This document shows positions 12,191 through 24,032 of a DNA stretch of 64,000 bases, piece after piece. The stretch's first letter is position 1; the number at the start of each line of letters is the position of its first letter. This DNA comes from Cheiracanthium punctorium (Eukaryota; Arthropoda; Arachnida; Araneae; Cheiracanthiidae), in contig JAWZYV010019541.1 of assembly GCA_038373885.1 (NCBI GenBank), positions 62,001 to 126,000 of the forward strand, read 5' to 3'. The position numbers and the translations under genes were made by a program. A model generated the notes under the pieces. The model was not told where the DNA came from. It ran no database searches and saw only the letters and a list, made by a program, of their open reading frames with translations.

Positions 12191-12202
12191 TATAACTATT
12201 GG

Positions 12203-13734
12203 TTCTATTGTTTTAATGCATTGTGATTCATTAATTTGCATTCAGCTTAACGATAACCGTAAGTTAAGTTTTGTTGAAATTATTAATTTAATAATCTCGT
12301 TCTTAATTAATGATAATCTAGTTACTCGTTCTATTATTTTAATGTAATGTAATCTATTAATGCAATGCTTGCTTTCAGTTTAAAGCTATCTCTAAGTTAA
12401 ATTTTTAGCTATATTATGATACACTATAAGTTTTTAACTAAGTTAATGATACATCTCAAAATTGTTGATTAAATTAATCAATGACTATAATCATTAATCA
12501 AATAGAAAATTACTCAAATTATTGTTTATAATCGGTTTTATCTTGCTTTTTAGAAAACTAACTTCATACTATGTTTATTTATTTTTTTATCAGTTGATAA
12601 TTTCATTTTTTTAGAGAATGTTTAGATGAACTACCAGTTTAAGAATTTGCGCAAAAAATTATTTATTTAAGCAGTTGTAACAAAATACATATACGTTTTC
12701 TCCAGCGTCAGAAGAATTTCGTATGTCTGCGAGATTAGTAATGTGCATGCTGTAGGTGGAAAAGAGACTGGGCGTGCTGACATAACCCGGGCAGATAAAG
12801 CTCCGTTTCCACTTGTGTCTTTGCTGTCCCTAATTCTTTACTGACTCAAATGTCTTAACGCTAAAGCAGAATTCCGTTTCCACTAGCTTTGTTCTCTCTT
12901 TTAGAATCGTACACTTCCTCCATTGGCTATTAGTGATTTCGCGCATGCGTGTTTAAACTTTTATCTGTTTCCCCGTTTTTCTTTTAAATATACCCCCATT
13001 TTGTTATTTTTGAATACAGAAGAATTTCTTAAATTTGGACTGCTAATTTATGGAATTTGAATTATCAAGACGAAATTAGACCTTAAAATAACAATAAATC
13101 CGTATTTGAACAAAAATGTTTTAGATTTTATTTAAAATGTTTAAAAGAATAGCATCTTTCTAATGAGCAATTTCTCCGATTATAACGATTTTTTTTATGA
13201 CCATTATAATGATTTTTGTTTTATAATACTACAGGATTTTTATGATGTGGAATTTTGTGTTATGCAGAATCAGTGAAGTCCCGTCGATTTTGAATTTGAA
13301 AAATTCTACTGTATTTATTTAAGGTACTTTCTTAGTTAGCACATATTATACTTATTTTAGGATGATTAAAAAAAAAAAAAAAAAAACCTTGGTGTCAATG
13401 ATTCCCATGAATTAGAGGCTTTAAAATACTAAGTTAATTGAGCTGTTTTGATAGATTTAAAAGGCAGCCACATTTTTGATAAATTTACCTACTGTAAATT
13501 TACTGGTGCTGTCTTTCACCAAGTAAGTAATTAATAGAATATTGATATCTGCTTTTTGTGTGTTTTATAAATTTAAGAAATACATTATGTTATTAATTTA
13601 ATTTCAGTTTTTTGTAACATATACTAAAAGCATATAACTATTTCTGAAAAGGTTGTATTGTGTTACGGTAAACCTACACGAGGAGTATTTCATATTGCTT
13701 ATATAAGGTGGGGGGGTGGTCTTGCGCAGTTGAT
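12203..13734. other. AT-rich spacer with one GC-richer patch
   Basis: Most of this is intron-like. A patch at about 12700-12960 is less AT-rich. It repeats the phrase 'CCGTTTCCACT' (about 12802 and 12873) and ends in CGCGCATGCG. This looks like part of a mobile element but I found no ends. No gene is supported. Confidence 0.45.
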
Positions 13735-13905
13735 TTTCTTAGTGCTTCTGATGCGTATTTACGTTACATCGTGAGAAAAACCATTCAAAACTCCAAATTT
13801 TTAGATTATCAGCCATCTGGTAGACCAGAACCCTGGACCTTTATACTTCAGTTATCTACCATCTTCAGTATCTTATCAACTCGGCTCAGGTGGGCACAAC
13901 ATCTT
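13735..13905 (-). repeat. tRNA-derived SINE (family III), diverged copy
   Basis: It aligns with the copy at 46.9 kb: GCGTATTTACGTTACATC, then CAAAACTCCA, then TATCTACCATCTTCAGT. The tRNA-like half lies toward 13905, so it reads on the minus strand. Divergence is high. The 74-residue frame crossing it on the plus strand is not a gene. Confidence 0.55.
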
Positions 13906-15311
13906 GTTTTAGATGCCATCTCTGGCCTTTAAATGTCTAATACAAAATATAGTGCATGTATAAATTTAGATTAATTAATCAAATTTCTATCTGAAAAGTA
14001 TTGAACAAAATTTTAAATCTGGTATTTAAAGGAATACAAAATAAAAGTGAGAAAACCTAAGATTTGGAAAAAATATTGGTCTTAAAATTATAATTCAATA
14101 ATTACAATAAATTTTATATATACATGAAGAGTAAAAGAATTATTATTAAAACTAGTTAGTATGTAAAACTACTATTTATTTTCTTTTGAATACTATTTAA
14201 TAATTATTATTAATTAATTATGTGAGCTTTCTGAAGAGAAAAAAAAAATTCATTGAAATATTAATTACATATTGAATTTTCCAAATAGAGTTAATAATAT
14301 TAGAAAAATAAAGACAATTTAATTAGAAATAGCTAACAAAATACTTAAAGAAAAAGTTAGGAAAGAGTTTTACCAAAAAATACTTAAATTAATTTTTTTT
14401 AAATTCAAAGTCTTAACTATTTTTAATTATTTATTATAGCAAAATAAATTACAGAAAAAATAAGTATATAATAATCTATTATTTTTTTAAATGAAATAAA
14501 ACAAAAACGACAGTATTACAAAGCTCATCTCGCAAAAGTGCGACGGCGGGGATAGAACTCAAATCATCTGGTCAGAAAGCAGAAGCCAAACGTACTAGCT
14601 ATCTAGGACCAAACTGGTTTAGGATATAAGTTAACTTGTACAAATCCTGTCACGGATCTACGTGACATCTGGGATAGCTGAGAGCGAAAAGCAAAAGGAA
14701 ACAAAAATATTATTAAAAGAGTGACTAATTTAAAACATAAGGGATAACAGAGTTAAAAGAAAGAATGAACGGAATTATTATGTGTGCATGAAATCGTGGA
14801 TTGAGATTGAGTGCTGAGTCATTTCCCTTTAGATTTTTTAGGTCAATTGTTTGCATCAATTTTGTCCAGAGCATATTTATAACAATTTGGAACACTGTGA
14901 GGAAAATTGATGATGAATTAAACCAAAAAAAAAAAAAAAATTAAGAGCCTACTTATCCTTAAAAAATATTTTCTTTTCGCGTCCGGCAACAGCACTGTAT
15001 TCATACTCCCTGCCTTGTTTACCGTCCTGAAACAAGATCATTTTCCGTATTTTCTTACGCGGGTTAAATAGTTCCCTCTTTGAACTGGATTAAATTTTAA
15101 AAAAACGAGTTTTCTTATCTTAACCGGCGATGTCACTCATCGAATTTGGCCCTGATTAAAAACTTATATTAACTGTAAAAAATTTGTTAGAGCGGATTCT
15201 GAGATCCAGAAAATACCTTTTAAAAATAGCAAAAGTTAGCTGTAAATATAAGTGCCGCAGAGTTTTATGGTTGGCTGGTTGGGGCTGGCTGCGTCACTCG
15301 TAGAACTGTCA
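13906..15311. other. AT-rich spacer, no gene seen
   Basis: This is very AT-rich sequence with A-runs (for example near 14925-14940) and no supported coding. A tRNA-like fragment near 14530-14610 is listed separately. The segment ends at the breakpoint of repeat copy B. Confidence 0.5.
14530..14610 (-). repeat. Possible tRNA-like fragment
   Basis: On the minus strand, TAGATAGCTAGTACG resembles a box A and GAGTTCTATCCCCG resembles a T-arm with box B, at tRNA-like spacing. The stems do not close well. It is probably a SINE or tRNA remnant. Confidence 0.3.
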
Positions 15312-16566
15312 TTCTACATGATTTGTGATATATGGAGGATATATTTGTGATATATGCAAGATAAGTTAATTTTCAATATTGCTACAGTCTGTTAAACCTC
15401 TAAAAGTAGTGCCAAAATACTCTATGCGTGCCAGTGGAATGTCAAAAATGGAGAGGTACTTTTAGAGATTTTTCTTGGAAATACTTGTATCTTCAAAAAA
15501 TGTTTTTTCATATGAAACTGTGTGTTGATACTACATCTCCATGTCAATAGTTCTCATGTAGGAAGTCGGTGCCAACTATACTAATGCTTTGAAATTGTAT
15601 AAATTAGCATTAAGGACCATGTGTGGGGCCCCGTAACGAAGGGCCCCGGGGGGGGGGTCTTCAAAAAATTTTAATGTTGGATTCACTTTATATTAAGATG
15701 TATAACTGCACATTGCAAAACTTTTTTTCTGTATCACGTCGGCCAACATTTAAAGCATTCTTAAAAACTGCATATTTTAAAAATGAAATTGGGGATATTT
15801 TTTTTTGGGGGGGGGGGGGGCTCTGACTATTTTTGAATGAATTTCCAATTTCAGATGTTACTGTTTAAGGTATATTATCAGATAAAAAGAAAAAATTCTC
15901 TGAAGCACCTCAGAGAGCTAGTCACAGTCGAGACAATAAAGGGGGGAAAAATGGCCCTAAGTTATTTCTACGTCACTCCTCTGGGGTACTTTAACCCCCC
16001 CAAAACTCCAAAGTTAAAAGAGGTAAATGTGAAATATTTCAGATATGTTCTTTCCTGGGTAAGGCAACATAAGAAAAAAAAATTCATGAAATTTTGAGAT
16101 GGTGATGGAAACCCAATGCCTGATTTGCCTGTGCAATGCCTCTTAAACAAATCGGGTTAGTATCTATACAATACCAATAATCAGAGTGATATATATTTAT
16201 GCAGTCATTACTTTCTTTCGTAATTTGTATATGGCTCCTGAAACAATTACCCGAAGTCATTTTTTTTTTTTTTTTTTTTCCTTCGGCAGTCATTGAAAAG
16301 CAGTTTGTCAGCTTATATCTATTTTCAGAGTTCTGCACTTGCTCTTTTTTCCAATAAAATGCTCAAACTTTGTATATCACTTAAATAATGTAAGGAGCAC
16401 AGTTTACCAATTGGGAATATTTTTGTATGGGGTCCATATAAAAATATAAATTTGGTATTTACTTAGATTTAATCTCCTGGAAATTTTAATTGATTCCATA
16501 AACTACTATACTTTTTTTAAATATTTACATAACTTTGTAATCTATTGTGTATATCTATAATCAATG
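15312..16566 (-). repeat. Dispersed repeat, copy B (inverted relative to copy A)
   Basis: This is the reverse complement of 6023-7095 at high similarity, with about 200 extra bases near 16260-16400. Its outer end lies directly against the left end of a Tc1 element. It contains several G and T homopolymers. The open frames here (15623-15826 and 15837-16097) correspond to the minus-strand frames in copy A but are broken by homopolymers and are not called as genes. Confidence 0.7.
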
Positions 16567-16568
16567 TA

Positions 16569-18151
16569 CAGCTAGAGTAGAAACTTTAAGGCCAGTAAAA
16601 AAAATTTCGAGGCAATGGGGAAAATCTTAACTAAAGATTAAAATATCATTTGATTGATAATTATTATCCTTAAATACAAGTAAAAAATGCAACGAAATTC
16701 ATTTGTGACTATTTTAGTATCAGAAAATATTATAGAACACACAGATCAATATTTGAGCCTTATTATGAATAAAAAAAACCTTAAGGCCTATATAGAAAAT
16801 AGCATATAAGACAAAATCAAGCTGTTAGAAACTTGTGTAGGAGCCATTTCTTCGAATTACTTCAAATATTCTTTTTTCACGGAGGAAACTACTTTTTGAC
16901 AAAGTTTGAGGTTTGTTTTATACCATTCATCTTCAAAAGTAGATTTCAGCTCTACTTGATGATGTAAAATGTCTCCCATTTTCATAAACGCTTCTTCCTA
17001 AGTCATCCCATAAATTCTCTATTGGGTTGAGATCTGGAGACTTAGCTGGCTATTTCAAAGTTTCACCATTGGTGACTTGAAACCAAATTTTTGTACTGTT
17101 ACTTACTGATAAGTGCATTATCTTGCTGGTATTTCCAATTTTCTCCAGCAAGAGATTCAGCATTTGATGAGAAATGACTAGGACACTTGCTAGGATGCTT
17201 TGATATGCTTATAAGTTCATTTTACCTGAAACAAACACAATTGAACTTGCACTATTGTAAGCAAAGCACTCCCAGGTCATCACAGAACTTCCACCTTATT
17301 GATGCTGCAAGAATATTTCTTTTTCTTTTCTTAAATCATGCCAATTGTATTTCCATCTACCTGCTCCATTCAAATTCCAATTTTTTCACCCGAAAAAGTT
17401 ATTTTTATCCATGGGTAATCCCAGGCCATTACTTGCTGGCTGAAGTTCAAACAATCTATTTTGTGCTTCTGCAGCAACTGAGGTTTAGCCAATTTTCCTG
17501 TATAAATGTAACTTTCGGACCTAATTGCATTATATATAATTTTTTGACAAGCATTTAAATTTGTTTCTGCCTTAAGTGTCTTGGTTGAGTACTTTCCAGT
17601 AGACGTAACTCTGCAAACTCTTCTTTCATCATGTGAAGACAAAGCTTTAGGTCTTCCCCCAGTACTCTTTTTTACAATAATTGTCTTTCAAATTAAAAAA
17701 AGTTGTTGACTTCCGTCTTTGATCTTTCTATCTTTATTGCAATCGTGTGACTACTCATTCTGGTTGAAGAAAGAGCTTCAATCTGCCCTCTTTCATGATG
17801 AAACTTCTTACTCCTCATCATCTTCACAAAGAGTACCAAAACTTCGAAGGAATGTATGATAAGTTTGCAGATTTAAGAGTTACCACAATCTTAGTAATTT
17901 CAGTAATATTTAAGCCAGTATATGTATATTTATTTTTAAAAACTTACTGTTGGCCTTAAAGTTTACTCAAGCTGAATATACCGGTTTTTAATTTGCAACT
18001 TTTTCTGATAATTGTATAATTTACTTATTCTGTTTATTGCATTATTTCTTAACAATGAACTTTAATAATTAATAATACAATAATATTTTAATCCCTTTTA
18101 TTTTTCATTTCTCAAAATTTTTTATTGCCCTTAAAGATTTTACTCAGACTG
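16569..18151 (-). mobile_element. Tc1-like element with doubled inverted ends
   Basis: The left end, CAGCTAGAGTAGAAACTTTAAGG, matches the reverse complement of 18110-18151 (CAGTCTGAGTAAAATCTTTAAGG) for about 45 bp. A second, inner copy of the end motif lies at 17951-17974 and a weak one near 16785. This gives the IR/DR layout known from some Tc1 elements. A TA dinucleotide precedes the left end. Between the ends is a decayed transposase on the minus strand. Confidence 0.65.
16830..17790 (-). pseudogene. Tc1-type transposase, decayed
   Basis: Cut-and-paste transposase of the Tc1/mariner superfamily (DD34E). Reading from 17790 down, the N-terminal helix-turn-helix part appears (IERSKTEVNN, then a proline-rich linker ending ALSSHDERRV). 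The middle follows, with a longest intact stretch of 90 codons at 17370-17642. Near 17150-17110 is the second catalytic aspartate in QQDNA, and near 17040 the Tc1 signature SPDLNPIENLWD. Several stops and at least one frameshift break it, so it cannot make protein. Confidence 0.75.
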
Positions 18152-18263
18152 CATAAATAAAAGCCAAGATCAGTATTTTTGTGACACCCTGTGTGTAATT
18201 AAACTGTGTTGTGATGGTTAGAAATCAGGTTCGATACACTTACTTGCAATATAAGAAGAAGGC

Positions 18264-18423
18264 ATTAGAATACTTAAAACTGTTTTATTTAAAAGAAACT
18301 ATTGAAACATAAACTTAATATAATGACTGGTAGTGGCTTAGCGAAAATAAAAATACATTCTATATGGACTTTGATAAAAGATGGAATGAATTAAAAATTA
18401 TGCCAGCACAGAATTACACATTA
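18264..18423 (+). repeat. 160-bp repeat, also at 20526-20688
   Basis: Both copies begin near TACTTAAAACTGTTTTATTT. They run through GAAACATAAACTTA and GCGAAAATAAAAATAC to ATTATGCCAGCA-AGAATTACACA in the same direction, at roughly 85-90 percent identity by eye. In the second copy the end is followed by its own reverse complement (20656-20704), which forms a hairpin ending in AAAAATTATGCCAGCA. Confidence 0.65.
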
Positions 18424-18542
18424 GCGAGAACAAACACTTGACTGAGATAAATAACGTGAATCCCAGAGCAACCCTAAAACTTAATCCAATAAAATTAAAA
18501 TGACGGGATCGGGAGCAAATAATTTTAAACATGTCGCAGGGC

Positions 18543-18573
18543 AAAAAAAAATAAATAAATAAATAAATAAATA
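18543..18573. repeat. (AAAT)n microsatellite
   Basis: An A-run is followed by about six AAAT units. Confidence 0.9.
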
Positions 18574-18896
18574 ACTTATGCCAGCAGGATGCTAAAAAGG
18601 GGAAGGAGAAAGCCGTTGCTATTGCAAACGGACGTAATGTAATCTTTTTTTTTTTTCTAAGCCCAGAACGGCACCACAAGTCTGATGAGACAAATAAACA
18701 ATTAAGAAAAATGCATTCGGGGAAAAGTGAATATTTAGATTAACAGTCGAAGTGACAGAAAAATGAGAACAGAAATGATTTAGAATATATGATTTCGGAT
18801 AGATTACATTAAAGAAACACAAATTAAATGATTATTAAAATTAGATATGTGATCTTCATCACACTGTGCATATATGTATGTTTGTGTGTATGTATA

Positions 18897-19580
18897 TAGG
18901 GTGTCCCAAAAAGGTGGTAACGGACTTTAATCCTTTATCTGTTAGAGATAAGTGGGCAGTGTAAATTTAAAGATGTTCAAAAATGGTAGGAAATAAGACT
19001 CTGTTAAGAAAAAATTCCTCTCGTTCATTTACAAAATATTACACTTTTTAAATTTGTATACAAACCCTGTACAAAAAAAATTCAGAATTAGCAACATCTG
19101 ATCCTTATACTAATGAGGTGATATACCAAATTTCAGCCTTTCATCATACAACATCACAGAGATATCTTTACAGAAAGATGATCGGAGACTATACAAGAAA
19201 GCAAGATTTTCTTTCAGAATTTCTGTACGATCCCTGAAATGTGATCATTCAGTGTGATTTTTTCCCTTCGAGAGCCATGGAGAAGTGGTTTAAATCAGTG
19301 TTATATTTATCTTCATATCCCTGATGCTTTTTAAGGTATAATTCTCAAATTATGTATGTCATCTCTTGAGTGTATGGGGCACATTATACTAAGTGGGAAT
19401 TATTTTGTATGAGGGTCGTATACAAATTTGAAAAGGATAACTTTTTGAAAATTAACGAGACAAATTTTTCTTAAGAGTCTTATTTATAACCTTATTTTGA
19501 ACATTTTTTTCAATTTACACTGTCCACTTTATCTCTATTAAAGAATTAAAACCCATTACCACCTTTTTTGGGACATCCTG
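18897..19580. mobile_element. Mariner-type MITE with long inverted ends
   Basis: The first roughly 190 bp and last roughly 190 bp are inverted repeats. They begin TAGGGTGTCCCAAAAAGG and CAGGATGTCCCAAAAAAGG, with GGTGGTAA next in both. TA stands on each side (18895-18896 and 19581-19582). 'Gggtgtcccaaaa' ends are typical of mariner-related MITEs. There is no transposase. The element sits inside a (TATG)n microsatellite, which continues on both sides. Confidence 0.8.
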
Positions 19581-19582
19581 TA

Positions 19583-20084
19583 TATATGTTTGTATGTATG
19601 TATGTATATATATACGTACACACTAAATCTATAATGCATTTTTTCTCTTACATTTCTGATAAAAAACCTAGATATTTAGCATGGACTTCTAGATATAATC
19701 TTAGAACTTTTTGGACCTACAGTTTGGCATCTAAAGGCCAATCTCTAGAAATCTGCTTTTCTTTAAAATTTTGCACAGTTATGTAGTTCACAAAATTCAG
19801 ATTTTTCATACTTTCTCTGTGTTTTTATATTTCATAAATATTTCTCATTTAGTGCTTGTATTTCCAGGAAAGGTGTGATGGTTTCTCATCAGTCAAGGTG
19901 TGTATAAATTTATCAGTAACAAACTTCTTTACTATGTACAGGGAATATTAGAACTTTTGTGTGGACTGAAAACCTGTGCTCTCATTTGACTTTAATCAAA
20001 ATCAAAATGTAGCAAAATATTTATAAATATTTTTTTTCTTCTACATTCTTTTGATGTCAGATTGAAACAATTAGAATGAATTAA
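19583..20084. other. AT-rich spacer, no gene seen
   Basis: It begins with the (TATG)n tract and continues as plain AT-rich DNA without coding signal. Confidence 0.5.
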
Positions 20085-20092
20085 ATGCTACT

Positions 20093-20526
20093 ATGCTCAG
20101 GGCAAACGTAACCTGATAGCGAAGGAGAAGGCTAGAGGAGGGGCCATTTCACTACTCCCCGCATGCATCGCTCTGACACTCGTTTCTCCTTCCAATCATT
20201 TGGCTGTCAACATCACAAAGCAACCCAATCACAAGGCAAATCGGCAGCACTCAATTCCCGCTAGCACAAAGAGGTCTATCATTGGTCAAGCGTCTAGAAA
20301 GGCATTACATTTGATTTCTGACTTAATTTCTTAATCCTTTTAATTAGTGCATTCAAAAACACAAATATGCAATTATTTTATTACATACAGTTTAATTTAT
20401 CACTTAATAGATGAAAATGTATTAGTTCTGTAATAACTTGGGCAAACGGAAAGAATATTTGAGAGCGGCAGACTCACACGTTCTATAGCTTTACCTCCAC
20501 TATCAGGTTAGGCTTGCCCCGAGTAT
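20093..20526. mobile_element. 434-bp MITE with exact 8-bp target duplication
   Basis: The ends are inverted repeats: ATGCTCAGGGCAAACG then TAACCTGATAG at the left, and ATACTCGGGGCAAGCC then TAACCTGATAG read inward from the right. ATGCTACT flanks both sides exactly (20085-20092 and 20527-20534). An 8-bp duplication fits hAT, P or Merlin-type transposition. The interior is GC-richer than its surroundings and has three CCAATCA-like boxes within 20190-20240 plus another at 20280. There is no coding region. Confidence 0.75.
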
Positions 20527-20704
20527 ATGCTACTTAAAACTGTTTTATTTAAAAGAAAATATTGAAACATAAACTTATTATTATAACGGCAGGTGGTGGC
20601 TCAGCGAAAATAAAAATACGTCCTATATCGACAATGATAAAAGATGTAATGAATTAAAAATTATGCCAGCATAGAATTACACATTCTGTGCTGGCATAAT
20701 TTTT

Positions 20705-23700
20705 AGTGTGAATAAAAAGTGTGATTTAAAAAAAAGTGCTCTCACATGTTTGCGTGTATTTAATGTATTTTGCATGTTGTTTATAACATTTCAAATATAA
20801 TTTATTTTAGCAAATGTATGAAGTTATCATTTTTAATATGCCTTGTTTTAATAATGTACATATTATGCAAGTATTATTTTACATTTAATAGTATTCTGTT
20901 AACAGAAAACTACAGTTAACTACAGTAACTTCTGTCTACAGTAAAATGTATGTCTTTAAGATTTGTAAATGGCTCTCACAACTATTCACGTTTCATTAAT
21001 ATTGGTAGATATATCAAGCTTGTGTATTTTATCACTGGTAAATCCTCATAAACATTCATTAACATTAAAGTAATAAAGGATCTAAAATATTTAAAAGTTA
21101 AAAACAACTACCATTATCATTGTTCCGAACGGAAGTGCTTTTCGGTCTCTTCTCATGACCATACTCATTGATGTACTGCTCTTGGTTCCTTCATCGTCTT
21201 TGCTGATGTCACGCTCTTGGCCATGCACCATGTTCTAATGTTTTCCAAGTTTTCCTGTTGGCTCATCACTTCACTTTTTAACTTACTTAAGAATTATTTG
21301 TTAAAGTAGGTTCTCAAACTAGCATTCCAACAAACTTTGCTTTCAATCTCATTCATATCTATGTTGCATATGCATATGAATGAAATATGGTTTTATGCTA
21401 ATTATGGCTAAGGATTGTTGTTTATACAGGGTGTGTTGAGCCTTGAAAAGTGTTTAAAAGGTGCTTAATTTTAAAAACTGTTTTCAGGCACTCTTGAAAG
21501 TGCTTATTTTTCATGTAAATTTAATAAAAGTGCTTATTTTTTTTCTAAACTCCCATCAGAATTCTTTCTACATATTTCTCAGCAAACAAAAATCGGTACT
21601 TAAAAAATTGAGTGATAATTTTTTAATTTCATACATTTGCGTATTAAGGAATTTGATTTGGGAGAAAGTGAAATTCCTGATGCCATCAGGATTCTTCTTT
21701 GCGCAAAACTGCGTTTCAGTGGTAGCTCGGCTTGTATGCCCCGACTCTTAAAGACAAGTGATTTGATGTTAGCTGACTTGGGGCATTTGATTATAGTATG
21801 TGATACTGTCAACGCTCATTTTTAATGAACTAACAAGTAGTCCCGAGTACACTTAACTCTGCAACTTTCGGGAACATTTTGCCGTGGCTGGTTATGCTGT
21901 CTCCGCTCTGCGATGACGTCACTAACATGAAAAACGCGGGAAAAGTAACGGCCGAATCTAGCTTTGACACACCTCTGAATCCTCCTGGTTTCCCATTTTT
22001 ATTATTTGCCAACGATCATTATTTTTTATTTCCCCTGCCCCATTTTGGATTCGTTTTGCGGCCCATCGCAAAAATGCATTTATTTAAAATGGCCCCTTCA
22101 GATAAATACGATTAAATACAATAACCCCATCATAAAAATATGAATGACTGATAGAAAACGGCCCTTCTACAAAATTACCTTCTAAATAGGACCTTTCTCA
22201 CAGATTTTACTCATTAAAATGTCTTTTACAAATGTTCTATTTTTTATCAGATCGAAATATTATTATTATTCCTTTTTCCATCTTATGTTTTCATTTGCGC
22301 GAGCTGATTACCCTGAAAGTGCCGCTACTGCAGATGTTTAGTTTTTGGCTGACTCAAGTGAGAACTCGATCGACAGAACTACGTGCGTATTTCGCTTAGG
22401 AATTGAGGGAAGCGGGAAGAAAATATAGTTGAAAAATACAAATTTTTTTTAAGTCATCTAAGAATTTAATTTCCTCAAATATCGGTAGTTACGTTTGATA
22501 AATACGTAGTTACGAATTATTAACAATTATTATTCGAGAGTCCATCGCCAGTTGTTTAGTTATTCCTCTTCTCTGTTTTAATTGTTTTGCACACTTGCAA
22601 GCTTTTTCACTCTTTTTTTTTTTTCCCTGAACGATTTACTCTATTTAACCGGCTTTCTTATTACGCATTATTCATAATTATTACAGATATTTACTAACCA
22701 TACATAACTACGAATTATATAAAAAGTGTCTTAGCAAGACTGCGTTTTGTGATTTTGAAATTAAGTGGGACTTCCAGAAATTGATCTGAAAATTGAGCGA
22801 TTTGAGACATTTTGCGAATACAGCACTTGAAATATATTATGTTTTGCCAAAATTAAGCATAGGCGTAGCTGGGGTTATTTACGCCCGGTGCAGTCCTTAC
22901 GTTTTCTGCCACATTCTACTAAAGGGCGGAGCAGACTTCAGTGCCTTCCGTACGCTAGAATGGGTACTCAATGTATTTTTCCGTATCTTCAAGACGGATT
23001 GTCGAGAAAAGTGTCCCCATTGTATGTTTGGCGTAGTTTTGTGGTTTCACGGGTTATCCTTTGTTGGCGAATCCCGACTGGTCATTAAAAGCCTATAAAT
23101 TTTTCAACCCTGCACTATTTCCCCCCCTTTTACAAAGCATGCACGTGCAAATTGACCTTTAAAAAACTCTCCTCATATCGTGCAGCGTACGGCATCGCAC
23201 GCGAGCGCATTCTCCGGTCGCTTATCTTTTTTTATCTTGCCGCCTTCGCGGACCGCCAACACCCCCCCCCCTCCCCTCTTATTACACCACTCTTTTGCTT
23301 ATAAAAAAAGTGGAGTAATTTCAGAATTAGGTAATTCAGACTATTGATAAGATTTGGTATTCTAAATTTACAAATCATATACATCTTCTGAAATTTTGAA
23401 AAATTTCAACATTTTACTAAATGAAGAAAAAAAAATTAAAGCAAAGGTAAAGTAATTCTGGAAAAGTAAGTGTTCAGAAAACAAATAATTGTCATAGTCT
23501 AACAGTTAGGTTATTCTTAGAATAAACTATTATCAATTTAAGCTTATTTTGCTCTCAAAAACTAAAAAAAGAAAAAAAAAAATTTTTATAAATAATTCCG
23601 GAAGTTTTTTTCCTTATGAAATTGTTTCAATACTTTCTGTAACAGAATGTTATTTATTTTAATCAGCCAGTTACAAAACTTGTTGCTTAAAATAAAATTT

Positions 23701-23997
23701 ATAATTCATACGATTTTAATATACTCTTTTTTTTTTACATTACGAAATTGAAGTTTAAGGAAGAAGATTTATTGCTTTTAAGGGAACAGTTTACACCAAA
23801 GATCAAAGAATCAATTTTCTTTCCGTTTGCTAAATTATAAAAATTTTGGACCTTATTTTTAATCATATGCCAATAATATCACGAGATACTGCAACTTGTT
23901 TTCATACACTCAACGCAATTTCATTGGCAAACTCTTTAGATGGCTTTTTCTCCATGTTCATATTTTCTTTAATTACATGTTTTAAACATGCTAAGGC

Positions 23998-24032
<35 letters not shown>

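Noticed and set aside
17187..17558. 123-codon plus-strand frame
   Set aside because: It lies opposite a recognisable Tc1 transposase on the minus strand and is a shadow of it.
22793..23098. 101-codon frame in GC-richer DNA
   Set aside because: No recognisable family or gene context. Probably transposon-derived, non-coding.
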